A DNA stretch of 17,641 nucleotides from an uncultured Planctomycetaceae bacterium (GTDB lineage Bacteria > Planctomycetota > Planctomycetia > Planctomycetales > Planctomycetaceae), in the NCBI GenBank assembly GCA_903921605.1, contig CAIXQV010000672.1, forward strand, positions 1 through 17,641, read 5' to 3'. The position numbers and the translations under genes are program-made. The notes under the pieces are model-generated. The model searched no databases. It worked only from the letters and a program-made list of their open reading frames with translations, and had not been told where the DNA came from. Shown here piece by piece: positions 1 to 8,485 of the stretch (position 1 is the stretch's first letter; the number at the start of each line of letters is the position of its first letter).

Positions 1-3000
1 AGAGCCAGGCCACTGTCTTTCACTGCTCGCGTCAGCAAAACGGACGCGGTGCTGTTGGCGAGAACACCCGGCTGCAACACATTGGAGGATGTTTCACGAT
101 CCGTGCGAGGACTCTGCCGAGAACCGCTCCAGCCGAACGCCTCCAGAATATCCGCGATCGCTCGCGCTTTCGGCAGACCCAGCGTAGGACGGTCACGTTC
201 ATTGGCCAGACTGGCGAACATCCAGGCTCGATCGGGAACACCCAGAGTCAAGCGGTTGCTGGCCGGTCGACGCGCATCCGGGTCGAACGTAAATTCTTCG
301 ACATCCATAGTCTGTCCGCCCGCGGCATGCAGCGAATCCACAATCTGCTCCGCGGTCAGACGTCGTCGATCCGGAGCCGTGAAGAATCGCAACTCGGGAG
401 AGGCCGGCAGGTTCTTTCCAGTCGCCGCCCGCTGATACAGCTGCGAAGTCATGATCAGACGAATAAGATGTTTCTGGTCGTAGTCGTGACTCACAAATTC
501 ATGAGCCAGCCACTGCAATAACTCCGGATGACTGGCCGGGTGCCCTTCCCAGTCACTGGCCGGCTCGACAAATCCAGCGCCGATCAAACGACGCCACAAA
601 CGATTCACAACGACTGGGGCGAATCGAGTATTCTGCGGCGAAGTAATCAACGCCGCCAGACGTTCACGCGAGTTCTTCGGAGACTGCAGCAGGGCGTTTA
701 GCGTCTCATCATCGACGCTTCCACACGTTTCTGCGAACGGCCATTTTGGTTCGAGTGTTGCATTCGGATTGAGACTGACTTTAATCAGAGATTCGCGAGT
801 TTTCTGCTCGAAAAACGCGACCGGCACGCGACTGGTTTTGGGAACGCTCACCGCCTTCTGCTCAAACATCGCGGCAAGAGAATACAAGTCACTCTGCTTC
901 GTGCTGTGATACGGTGAATCGTGACATCGCGCGCATTGCAGTTCGATGCCAAGAAAAGCGTTCGCGACGATCTGACCTTTGGCCGCGTACGGAGCATCAT
1001 TGTCGCCCGCAATGCCAAAGCCCGCACTGCCACCTTCATGCGCACTGCCGCGAAGTTGCACTAATTCGGTGACCATGCGGTCAAACGACTTGTTGTCGCG
1101 CAACGAATCGTAAAGGAACCAGCGGAAGGGGCCGGTCGTGTTAAGACTGGAGTTCACCAGCGTTGGATTCTCCGCCAGCACATCCTGCCAATAGCTTACC
1201 CAGTTGTCGGCGCAGCGTTCATCGGCCAATAATCGATCGACGAGTTTGATTCGCTTGTCGGGTGACTGATCATGCAAATACTCGCGGGCTTCCTGTTCGG
1301 AGGGAGGAACACCGACCGTATCGAGAAAGGCGCGGCGGAGGAACTCCGCATCTGTGATCATCGGAGCCGGAGCGACATCGTCTGGCGTTACTGGAGGAGC
1401 GGGCCAGACGGCTCCGGAAGTAATCCACGACTCCAGAGTTTTGATTTGATCTTCAGCCAAAGCAGCACCGCCGGGCGGCATGCGTTCATCCGGGTCCGTC
1501 GCACGGATCCGACGGATCAATTCGCCGGCGGAAAGATCTCCGGGGACAATCGCGGCGACACCCGAGTCTCCGGTTTTCAGAGCAGCGTCGCGGGAATCCA
1601 ATCGCAATCCACCATTCGCTTTGTCGCCATGACAGCGTGAGCATTGTTCTTTCAGAATCGGCAGCACGGTCTTGTGGAACTCACGAGCCTCTTCGACGGG
1701 ATTCCTCGCGGACTCGGCCAACGCCCTCTGTACCTTGTCAGCCAGAAAGGCATCGATGGGATTTGCGGTTGTTGCAGTAGTCACATCCGCGCCGGCCAAT
1801 ACAGGAACCTGCGGCGGTGGATTATTCTTTGCCCATTCACGAGCCGCGTCGTGACGAGACTTCCAGAAGCCATCCTGACTGGCCGCTGCCGTTCGGCGAT
1901 TCGTGTTGTCAAGTTGTGACAACGCCAGCTCGGTTCGCTTGAGCAGAGCATCGACGCTGGCATCCGTCAGCAGGAGCGGATGATTCTCTGGGTCTGTCTG
2001 AGGAAGAATCAGGAACGCGCTGCCATCATGTTTCTTCATGGCGACGCAGAGTTCTCCCGGATCTGTTCGAAAGTCCTTACCACCGACCAGCGTCTCGAGA
2101 ATGACTCGACACACACCAGATTCCCCAACAACCGCATCGCCAAAAACTTCCTGCTGACGATGTTCGGCGACACGAGCCCCCGGAACAGGCGGTTCTGCCA
2201 CGGGAGTCATCGGCTCTTCACCGCTCGGCGAACCCTTCGACGGTTCTGCCCGCGCGATGACTTTGCCGTCGACCCAGAGACGACTCAAACCACGCACGCG
2301 CATCAGAAATCGATGCTGACCGGGCGACAGCTTTACATCAGCCGCTATTCGCAGCAGAACCGGAGCCCTCCAGCTGTCTCGAATGCCCCACGCGTCATGA
2401 CGCAGCGGAAGTCTGTCGAGCATGAAAGATTCCGGTTGCCACCCCAGAATTTCCACCGGCAGATTTTCTCCCTCGTTCAGCCAGCGATTGTGAACAGGCA
2501 TGCCCTCGAGCAGCGCTGCACTGACGACTCCCGGTTCCAGTGGTCCCATGTCCGGCATGACTTCTGCCAGAGGTCGGTCGACGATTTCTTTACCCGTAAA
2601 GTTGAAGCGGCTTTTCAAAGTGGCATCGTCAAGAATCTGGCGATGAATCGCGATGGAATCCAGGGAGCCTCGAAAGCTGCTGGAAGCTGCTCCGCTCTGG
2701 GCCGAACCAATCCAGACCGCATCATCGTCGACCGCCGGAGCATCATTCGTTGCGCCGCCCATGTCCCATTTTCCGGCCTGAAGTTTTCCATCGATCCAGC
2801 CACGCAAGCTGGTTGCATCGCCGAACTTGTAAGTGATTGCAATGTGATGCCAGTTGCGACCGGGCTTGAATCCCGAGTCGGACGTCCAGCGATGCCAGGG
2901 GGATCCGCCTTTCGCGCTGCTGGTTTCCGGAGATGAGGCAAACAGGAAGCCAAGTCCGGCTTTCCCCTCTCGCTCGGCAATTCGCAGAGCCCAGTTCTGG

Positions 3001-3389
3001 TTCTCCGCGGAGAAGCCCGGTGCACCCGTTCGTCCTTTGCAGATCACATAGAGATTTTCACCGCTGCGAATGTCGTCGACCTGCACCCAGGCTTCCAGGG
3101 TAATGGCATCTCCCGATGCGAAGTCGAAGGCGCTCTGCGGTCCGCTGTCAGCGACCGACAGGTGGGCTCCTTTTCCGTCCAGCTTTACGGCTGTATTTCC
3201 GGAATCGAAATCCGGATAGTCCGGCGGTCGTGGTCCCGGGACATCTCGATGCACGCCGTCGCTGGCTTCCAGAGGAGTCGTTTCTTCAGCACCAAAGTTC
3301 CAGCGGATTTCCGCGGGGGGATCTGCGGCCCAACAGCAGTTGAAGAGCGAAAGGCAGAACGCAAGGCACTGGCTATAGCGAGCAATCAT
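1..3389 (-). CDS. LamG / PSCyt1 / DUF1549 / DUF1553 secreted cytochrome-like protein, C-terminus cut by window edge
   Basis: An uninterrupted minus-strand frame runs from the ATG at 3389 to the window edge, giving 1129 complete codons and no stop. The N-terminus (MIARYSQCLAFCLSLFNCCWAA) reads as a signal peptide. Residues about 65-235 resemble a LamG/concanavalin-like fold (ITLEAWVQVDDI, then GRNWHHIAITYK). Residues about 290-450 form a beta-rich, PA14-like stretch (GQHRFLMRVRGLSRLWVDGK); this assignment is tentative. A PSCyt1-type segment carries CSRCH at 583-587, followed by GGLRLDSRDAAL and MPPGG. DUF1549 (PSCyt2) begins near 676 and holds a second CxxCH, CARCH at 819-823. DUF1553 (PSD1) begins near 895 (VVVNRLWRRLIGAGFVEPASD). 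The two CxxCH motifs suggest covalent c-type heme in the cell envelope; that is inference from the motif. Function of the family is unknown. DUF1549/DUF1553 genes are usually followed by a DUF1501 gene, which would lie outside this window. The preceding glycosyltransferase is separated by 100 bases with a terminator-like hairpin. Confidence 0.9.
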   Translation of the reverse strand, partial: MIARYSQCLAFCLSLFNCCWAADPPAEIRWNFGAEETTPLEASDGVHRDVPGPRPPDYPDFDSGNTAVKLDGKGAHLSVADSGPQSAFDFASGDAITLEAWVQVDDIRSGENLYVICKGRTGAPGFSAENQNWALRIAEREGKAGLGFLFASSPETSSAKGGSPWHRWTSDSGFKPGRNWHHIAITYKFGDATSLRGWIDGKLQAGKWDMGGATNDAPAVDDDAVWIGSAQSGAASSSFRGSLDSIAIHRQILDDATLKSRFNFTGKEIVDRPLAEVMPDMGPLEPGVVSAALLEGMPVHNRWLNEGENLPVEILGWQPESFMLDRLPLRHDAWGIRDSWRAPVLLRIAADVKLSPGQHRFLMRVRGLSRLWVDGKVIARAEPSKGSPSGEEPMTPVAEPPVPGARVAEHRQQEVFGDAVVGESGVCRVILETLVGGKDFRTDPGELCVAMKKHDGSAFLILPQTDPENHPLLLTDASVDALLKRTELALSQLDNTNRRTAAASQDGFWKSRHDAAREWAKNNPPPQVPVLAGADVTTATTANPIDAFLADKVQRALAESARNPVEEAREFHKTVLPILKEQCSRCHGDKANGGLRLDSRDAALKTGDSGVAAIVPGDLSAGELIRRIRATDPDERMPPGGAALAEDQIKTLESWITSGAVWPAPPVTPDDVAPAPMITDAEFLRRAFLDTVGVPPSEQEAREYLHDQSPDKRIKLVDRLLADERCADNWVSYWQDVLAENPTLVNSSLNTTGPFRWFLYDSLRDNKSFDRMVTELVQLRGSAHEGGSAGFGIAGDNDAPYAAKGQIVANAFLGIELQCARCHDSPYHSTKQSDLYSLAAMFEQKAVSVPKTSRVPVAFFEQKTRESLIKVSLNPNATLEPKWPFAETCGSVDDETLNALLQSPKNSRERLAALITSPQNTRFAPVVVNRLWRRLIGAGFVEPASDWEGHPASHPELLQWLAHEFVSHDYDQKHLIRLIMTSQLYQRAATGKNLPASPELRFFTAPDRRRLTAEQIVDSLHAAGGQTMDVEEFTFDPDARRPASNRLTLGVPDRAWMFASLANERDRPTLGLPKARAIADILEAFGWSGSRQSPRTDRETSSNVLQPGVLANSTASVLLTRAVKDSGLA

Positions 3390-3449
3390 CGGACGCTCCG
3401 ACGCTGTCAGAATTCAGTTGTGGGGGATATTCAATCACTAAGCATAACG

Positions 3450-3478
3450 AAAATGCTGAACAACATGTCAGCAGTTTT
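3450..3478 (-). terminator. Terminator-like hairpin after the glycosyltransferase gene
   Basis: On the minus strand the hairpin AAAACTGCTGA / TCAGCATTTT starts 11 bases after the TGA stop of the glycosyltransferase. The core is a perfect 6-bp inverted repeat (TGCTGA at 3454-3459 and TCAGCA at 3468-3473) with an 8-base loop, flanked by A and T runs that extend the stem and supply a short U-tract. The stem is only moderately GC-rich, so termination may be partial. Because both sides carry A/T runs it could also act on plus-strand transcripts. Confidence 0.55.
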
Positions 3479-3489
3479 GTCACCCCGGT

Positions 3490-4779
3490 TCAAGCATTCC
3501 TCGAAAGGAGCTTGGCAATCGTCTTCCCGGAAGCCTGCATTCCGTGATGAGCCAGGCAGGCCTGTCGCAGGATCTCACCGCGCGGCGTCGTGGTGTCTTT
3601 GCTCAGACTGGAAAGAATTATCTCCAGTGAATTCTTCTCCGACGGATCATACAGCAGGCCTCCGCCGACAGACTGGATTCGTTCCGGGAATGCACCGTGA
3701 TTGGGGACGATGGAAGGAACGCCGGCCAGTGCGGCTTCGAGCACGTACAGACCTTTGGGTTCGTGATAGATCGTGGGGACACACAGCCAGTCGAACGATC
3801 GAATGAGCTGCATCTTGCCGACGCGATCGGCGGGACTGCCAGCCCAGTGCAGACGATCTCCGAATGCTGATTGAATTGGCTTCAGACACTTCTCAAAGGC
3901 TGCGCGATGAAGCTCCGGTAGAAATCCACCAATCACAAAACGCAGGTCATCCCGAGACTTGAGTGTGGCTGCAGCCGCGTCAAGAAATCGAAAGGCCCCC
4001 TTCTCCGGGCAGATTCTTGCGAAATAGCCCACGGTGATCATTGAAGTCGGTGCTGCTTCGTCACGGTTGCTGACGTGCGAATCTGCGACTTCGGCATCAT
4101 CAATCGTCAGAGGTATTGTCGTCAGCTTCTCTGCTGGCAGAGACAAATACTTCTGCATAAATCCAGAGTAGTACTGACTATGTGTGAGCACTCGATCAAA
4201 GTGCGACGCGTTGCTGCGGACCAGTTTCATCGCCCGAGATTTCCAGGGTTCAGGCAACGCATCCAGAAAAATATCGTCCCCCTGAAGCAGGCAGAATAAC
4301 TGTCCGGAAAACTGTCGCCGCAACTCCGGCACAACACCTGACAACAGTGCATTGCTGAAAAGGATTACGTCTGGTCGCAGATCGTGAACGAGATACTGAA
4401 TCAGCTCCTGAATCTCCTGACGCTGCGGCCCCTGATTGCCTTTGAGCAGATCAATGGTCAGCGCTCCGAGGTCAGCGGCGTTTGTGCTGCTGCTCCGTTT
4501 TGACAACCATTTCACTATGCTCGGACGATCAAGCCAGCGTTTCATGGACCTTGGCAGAAATCTCCAGCCGGGCAGTTTGGAATCCAGATAAACATTGATC
4601 CCGCCAAGGAAAACTCGCGAGTCGCTGGCGTTCTCCTCATCAACACGGATGGGCGTGTATGTCGGCAGCAGCAAAGCATCCGTGCCGGCCATTCGCAAAG
4701 CGCGAACCAGCGTGTTGTCCTGCATGCACGAGCCGCAGAACATTCCGGCCCCACCGGCGGTGATGATGGCGATTTTCAT
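3490..4779 (-). CDS. Glycosyltransferase family 4 protein
   Basis: 429 residues, a usual length for a GT-B retaining glycosyltransferase. The N-terminal acceptor-side Rossmann half opens with MKIAIITAGGAGMFCGSCMQ. The GSCMQDN segment at 16-22 and the following GGINVYLDSKLPGW (59-72) match a GT4 subgroup I recall from planctomycetes and acidobacteria. The C-terminal donor-binding half holds VGYFARICPEKG (250-261) and the family EX7E motif, E340 and E348 within HEPKGLYVLEAALAG, followed by GVPSIVPNHGAFPE. No signal peptide or membrane segment is visible, so it should act at the cytoplasmic face with a nucleotide-sugar donor; donor and acceptor cannot be told. The gene stands between the DUF1552 gene (119 bases upstream) and the LamG/PSCyt gene (100 bases downstream) and has its own terminator-like hairpin, so a functional link with either neighbour is not shown. 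No strong Shine-Dalgarno site is seen before the ATG. Confidence 0.9.
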   Translation of the reverse strand: MKIAIITAGGAGMFCGSCMQDNTLVRALRMAGTDALLLPTYTPIRVDEENASDSRVFLGGINVYLDSKLPGWRFLPRSMKRWLDRPSIVKWLSKRSSSTNAADLGALTIDLLKGNQGPQRQEIQELIQYLVHDLRPDVILFSNALLSGVVPELRRQFSGQLFCLLQGDDIFLDALPEPWKSRAMKLVRSNASHFDRVLTHSQYYSGFMQKYLSLPAEKLTTIPLTIDDAEVADSHVSNRDEAAPTSMITVGYFARICPEKGAFRFLDAAAATLKSRDDLRFVIGGFLPELHRAAFEKCLKPIQSAFGDRLHWAGSPADRVGKMQLIRSFDWLCVPTIYHEPKGLYVLEAALAGVPSIVPNHGAFPERIQSVGGGLLYDPSEKNSLEIILSSLSKDTTTPRGEILRQACLAHHGMQASGKTIAKLLSRNA

Positions 4780-4898
4780 AGCGGTTGAAGAGAACTCTCA
4801 TCATGCCACCATCAGCAGCACGACGTCCTGGTAATTGAATCAACTGACAGTCTGGAATCTACGTTCAACGAAATCTCGAGAGCATGCCCGTCGACGAC

Positions 4899-6287
4899 TT
4901 ATCCCATCGCATCCAGCAGACGCTTTGTGCTGTCACCGAACTGTTCGACTTCAACGCCCATGCGATCCAGCATTGAAACATACAGATTGCACAGCGGCAC
5001 ATTGCCCTTCGACTGAAGATGCTGGCCGGATTGCAGAGTTCGACCGCCGTGACCTCCGAGCAGAACCGGCAGATTATCGGGGTCATGCCGATTGCCATCA
5101 GAAATACTGGACCCGAACAGAATCATGCAGTTATCGAGAAGCGTGCCGTCGCCTTCGGGAATTGATTTCAGCTTCTTCATCAAGCCCGCAAACTGTTCGA
5201 CATGCCAACGATTGATTCGTTCATACTGATCGATCTTGGCTTGATTATTCTCGTGATGCGACAGCTCGTGATGGCTACCACTCACGCCCTCGACAAACGA
5301 AAAATTCCGGCCCGAGACATCGTTGGCAAACATCATCGAAGCGACTCGCGTTGAATCTGTTTGAAACGCCAGCACCATCAGTTCGAGCATAATCGCGATG
5401 TGCTCGCGAAAATCGGCCGGAACACCGGGGCGAGGAGGCGTAGTCTCGGCTTGAGCCACTGAGGGCTGCCAGTCTCGAGGCTTCTGCTGCATAGAGAACT
5501 CAATTCGCTTCTCCACCGCGCGGACCGAGTCCAGATACTCGTCCATTTTGAACTGGTCGTCACGTCCCAAACGCGGGCGGAGTTGACGAGCATCCTCAAG
5601 GACGAAATCCAGCAGATTGCGGTAAGACTCTGACCGAGCGGGATCGTTGGAGACTCGTCGACCAAACAGGCGTTCGTAGACCAGGCGTGGATTAATCTCC
5701 TTGGCCACCGGGCGCGTTGGAGATTGCCACGAGACATGCGAACCATACAGCCGTGTGTAACCCACGTTGCTGTCGATGCCGCTGATCACAGGCTCCGTGC
5801 CCAGCTCAAGTGACGGCAGCGGCGTAAACTGGCTGGTGTGTTGAGCCATCAGTTGATCAACCGAGATTCCTCCGCTGCTGATGTTCTTGCCTGTGGTTTT
5901 TGTGACGGGCATCCCGGTCAAAAAATTGGCCGTCTTCGCATAGTGCCCATCGCCTCCGTGGCTATGTTTTTTATCCAGGCCGGTCAGAACCAGAACGTCG
6001 TCCTTCACCTCCGCCAGTGGCTGAAGGGTGGGGCTCAACTCGTAGTCGCGACCAGACTTTTCTGGAGTCCATGATTTCTCCCACACGCCGTTGGGGAAAT
6101 AGATGAACGCCGAGCGAACCGGAGGTCGTCCAGCGGGCACTCCGGTTGCTGATTCCGCAGCCTTGTCCTCAGCGCGAAGCGTGCGGGAAATTGCGGATTC
6201 CATCCAGGGCAAACCGAGAATGGCTCCGCAACCCCTGAGCATTCTGCGGCGTGATGGTCTCTGAGGGATCAGGTTTTGTTCTTTCAT
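4899..6287 (-). CDS. DUF1552 exported protein
   Basis: 462 residues, typical length for DUF1552. The N-terminus has an RRRMLRGCGAILGL segment (13-26), a Tat-type twin-arginine signal with a short hydrophobic core. Conserved DUF1552 blocks are visible: FIYFPNGVW (61-69), HSHGGDGHYAKTANFLTG (108-125), a His-rich block HHELSHHENN (339-348) and FGSSISDGNRHDPDNLPVLL (391-410) followed by GGHGG. The His/Asp clusters suggest metal binding like the distantly similar DUF1501 and alkaline-phosphatase-fold proteins, but this is inference and no activity is known. The ATG overlaps the stop of the upstream DUF1592 gene as ATGA (6284-6287), which implies translational coupling. DUF1552 genes directly after DUF1592-group genes are a recurrent planctomycete arrangement. 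Confidence 0.95.
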   Translation of the reverse strand: MKEQNLIPQRPSRRRMLRGCGAILGLPWMESAISRTLRAEDKAAESATGVPAGRPPVRSAFIYFPNGVWEKSWTPEKSGRDYELSPTLQPLAEVKDDVLVLTGLDKKHSHGGDGHYAKTANFLTGMPVTKTTGKNISSGGISVDQLMAQHTSQFTPLPSLELGTEPVISGIDSNVGYTRLYGSHVSWQSPTRPVAKEINPRLVYERLFGRRVSNDPARSESYRNLLDFVLEDARQLRPRLGRDDQFKMDEYLDSVRAVEKRIEFSMQQKPRDWQPSVAQAETTPPRPGVPADFREHIAIMLELMVLAFQTDSTRVASMMFANDVSGRNFSFVEGVSGSHHELSHHENNQAKIDQYERINRWHVEQFAGLMKKLKSIPEGDGTLLDNCMILFGSSISDGNRHDPDNLPVLLGGHGGRTLQSGQHLQSKGNVPLCNLYVSMLDRMGVEVEQFGDSTKRLLDAMG

Positions 6288-8404
6288 GGTTTGGATTCCT
6301 GCAGGGCATCGGCCTGTTTTTTTAATGCGTTTGCCTTCCGGGCAATCTGCTCCAGCCGATCAAATAGAACCTGGCTGGTCGTTGGCGGCTCCGGAGCCTC
6401 CGTTGGTTGTTTATGGTATCGGTACTGGAACGGATAACTCAAAGCGATTTCTTCGATCAGGATCTGGCTTTTAAGTTCATTCTCATTCAGCTTTTTGAGA
6501 CATGCCTCCATAATGCACTGGTCGAACTTGTTCAGTTCGCGTCCAAGTGCGAAGCCCAGAAGTTTACGGACAAAATGCTGCTGGAATTCTCCGCTGCGTT
6601 TCATCAGCACGGACTTGAGTTCGTTTGGCCCCGAGAAAGTATCTCCGGAAGGCAACTTGCCCGCATTGTCAATCGGCTGCCCATTGTCTGTTTCTCGCCA
6701 GCGTCCGATCCCGTCAAAATTCTCGAGGCCAAAGCCCAAAGGATCCATCCGATCATGGCACGAAGCACATTCCGCCTTTTGACGATGCAGATCAAGCCGT
6801 TGCCGAAGCGTCAGGCCTTCCGTACTGGCAGTGTTCTCTTCCAGAGCCGGAACGTTGGGCGGAGGCGCTGGCACGGTTGAGCCCAGAACTTCTTCCAGAA
6901 TCCAGCGACCTCTCAGGACGGGACTTGTTCGGCGAGGATACGACGTCGCAGTCAGCACGCTTCCCAACGTCACGACACCCCCTCGACGACCATCTGCCAC
7001 TGAAACAGTTTGCCATGGACTCTCCGGGGGAAGATCGATCTGATAATGCTGAGCGAGGCGACCATTCACAAGTACATAATCAGCCGCCACAAGATCTGTC
7101 AAAGGTCGGTTCTGCTGGAAGACATGAGCGACAAACCGTACGGCTTCTTCACGCAGGTCGGAAGCAAGTGTGTCAGCATACTCCGGGAAGAGTTCTCCAT
7201 CCGGATGGACTTCGCTGAAGCCTCTCAGGCCCAGCCATTGCAGTCCGAAGTTTTCACCCAAAGCCCGCGACTTTGGATCTGCCAACATCCGCCGAACCTG
7301 CAGTCGAATCTGATCATCGTTCAGGATCGCTTCCGAATCAGCGGCCTGCAAAAGTTCCTCGTCGGGAACTGATGACCAGATGAACAAGGCCAGACGAGTT
7401 GCGATCTGGTGCGGAGTCAGCCGAATCACTCCGGTTGCGTCCGGTTCTGTTTCCACGACGAACAGGAAATGCGGCGACACCAGCACAGCCTTCAGAGGTT
7501 CTCGCACCGATGCCAGAAACCCGCGATCGCGACCAGTCGATGCTTCATAGAGCTGCATCAGTCGCAGTTTCTCGTCTTCAGTGACCGGCCGCCGCCACCC
7601 TCGTCGTGCAAACTGAGCAATGATTTCTGCGGCTGCTTCGGCATCACTCCTTGATGAATCCGGCTGCAATGATTTCGGAAGAACTATCAACAGGCGATTG
7701 CGAATCGCCGCTTTAGCGGCATCATCCGAAGTCTGCGCGTCAGGCAGTGCGTCTTCGATGACTCGATCAGCAATCGCAAGGTATGATTCGAGATGAATGG
7801 TGGAGGTGAACAGAGCATCTCCGACGGTGTCGAAGCCTTCGCCGCCAGCGCCGTCGGATGGCGGTTCTTCATCGGGCTGCAGAGGAACCCCGACGACATC
7901 TCGAATGGCGTTCCGATACTCCGTCTGAGTCAGCCGACGGCTCATCACAAAACCGCGATACCAGCTTTGGGTTTCTTCCGAGGCCAGTTGTTTGCACAAA
8001 TCCTGATTCGGCCGTGAATCGACCCACCGGTGAAACTGCCCCTTCTGTTCATCGCTCAGGCCGGGACTTCCCTGTGGTGGCATTTCATTCAGGCGGATCC
8101 GCTTCGCCACTCGTTCCCAAGCATCACCGGCATCAGCTGCAGCTTGCCCATTGGGGAATTTGCCGAAGTCAAACTCCCCTTCGATCTTGTCGCCGCGGTG
8201 ACATTGCACGCAGCGAGCCTCCACGATTGGCAGAATCTTTTCCTCGTACGTCTTCTTCCAGCTCTCGACCTTCTTTTCATGCTCGTCTGCCTGAACGTTG
8301 ACGAACACTCCGCTCGGCACAGCAATCCCTATCGCCGCGATCAGGCTCCACATGAGTAAGCGTCGCCAGCAAAGTCGGGCAACCAGGTCGGAAGTAGCAC
8401 TCAT
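6284..8404 (-). CDS. DUF1592-group (DUF1587/1595/1592/1588/1585) secreted cytochrome-like protein
   Basis: 706 residues with the standard five-domain order of this family. A signal peptide or anchor is at about 15-38 (LLMWSLIAAIGIAVPSG). A cytochrome-like N-terminal segment carries CVQCH at 65-69 and LNEMPPQG at 105-112. DUF1587 follows at about 155-215 (RRLTQTEYRNAIRDVVGV), DUF1595 at about 254-315 (RRGWRRPVTEDE, ending SPHFLFVVE), DUF1592 at about 327-455 (YRL-like ATRLALFIWSSVPDEELL), DUF1588 at about 470-570 with a second CxxCH, CASCH at 546-550, in CASCHDRMDPLGFGLENFDG, and DUF1585 at about 585-662. Residues 676-703 form a charged, probably coiled-coil tail. The protein likely binds c-type heme outside the cytoplasm; its reaction is unknown. 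It is the first gene of a coupled pair with the DUF1552 gene and starts 81 bases after the small gene at 8486-8830. The start shows only a weak ribosome site; Met18 is an alternative. Confidence 0.93.
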   Translation of the reverse strand: MSATSDLVARLCWRRLLMWSLIAAIGIAVPSGVFVNVQADEHEKKVESWKKTYEEKILPIVEARCVQCHRGDKIEGEFDFGKFPNGQAAADAGDAWERVAKRIRLNEMPPQGSPGLSDEQKGQFHRWVDSRPNQDLCKQLASEETQSWYRGFVMSRRLTQTEYRNAIRDVVGVPLQPDEEPPSDGAGGEGFDTVGDALFTSTIHLESYLAIADRVIEDALPDAQTSDDAAKAAIRNRLLIVLPKSLQPDSSRSDAEAAAEIIAQFARRGWRRPVTEDEKLRLMQLYEASTGRDRGFLASVREPLKAVLVSPHFLFVVETEPDATGVIRLTPHQIATRLALFIWSSVPDEELLQAADSEAILNDDQIRLQVRRMLADPKSRALGENFGLQWLGLRGFSEVHPDGELFPEYADTLASDLREEAVRFVAHVFQQNRPLTDLVAADYVLVNGRLAQHYQIDLPPESPWQTVSVADGRRGGVVTLGSVLTATSYPRRTSPVLRGRWILEEVLGSTVPAPPPNVPALEENTASTEGLTLRQRLDLHRQKAECASCHDRMDPLGFGLENFDGIGRWRETDNGQPIDNAGKLPSGDTFSGPNELKSVLMKRSGEFQQHFVRKLLGFALGRELNKFDQCIMEACLKKLNENELKSQILIEEIALSYPFQYRYHKQPTEAPEPPTTSQVLFDRLEQIARKANALKKQADALQESKP

Positions 8405-8441
8405 CAGCAGTCACTCGACAAGAACAATACAGGAACAAAAA

Positions 8442-8473
8442 GGCTCAGGCATCTCGGCTCTGTGACAGGCTCT
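8442..8473 (-). repeat. Three GAGCC direct repeats in the DUF1592 leader
   Basis: On the minus strand GAGCC occurs three times (8473-8469, 8460-8456, 8446-8442) at steps of 13 and 14 bases, two of them as AGAGCC. The block lies between the stop of the small gene and the start of the DUF1592 gene and ends in a run of five T. I found no matching GGCTC on the minus strand within the block that would make it a hairpin, so this is not a standard terminator. It may be chance, or repeated binding sites. Confidence 0.3.
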
Positions 8474-8485
8474 TCCGACACATCA

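Noticed and set aside
1980..2936. A 318-codon open frame on the plus strand opposite the LamG/PSCyt gene
   Set aside because: It is antisense to a protein with clear domains, has no ribosome site or family resemblance, and its composition (many Arg, Ser, His, Pro) is that of a shadow frame.
3162..3806. A 214-codon plus-strand open frame spanning the gap before the glycosyltransferase
   Set aside because: It overlaps two well-supported minus-strand genes and the terminator hairpin between them and shows no recognisable domain.
6625..7218. A 197-codon plus-strand open frame
   Set aside because: It lies wholly opposite the DUF1592-group gene, whose domains are continuous there.
8405..8485. Intrinsic terminator between the small gene and the DUF1592 gene
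   Set aside because: There is a run of five T on the minus strand, but the preceding GAGCC motifs are direct, not inverted, repeats and no stem forms.
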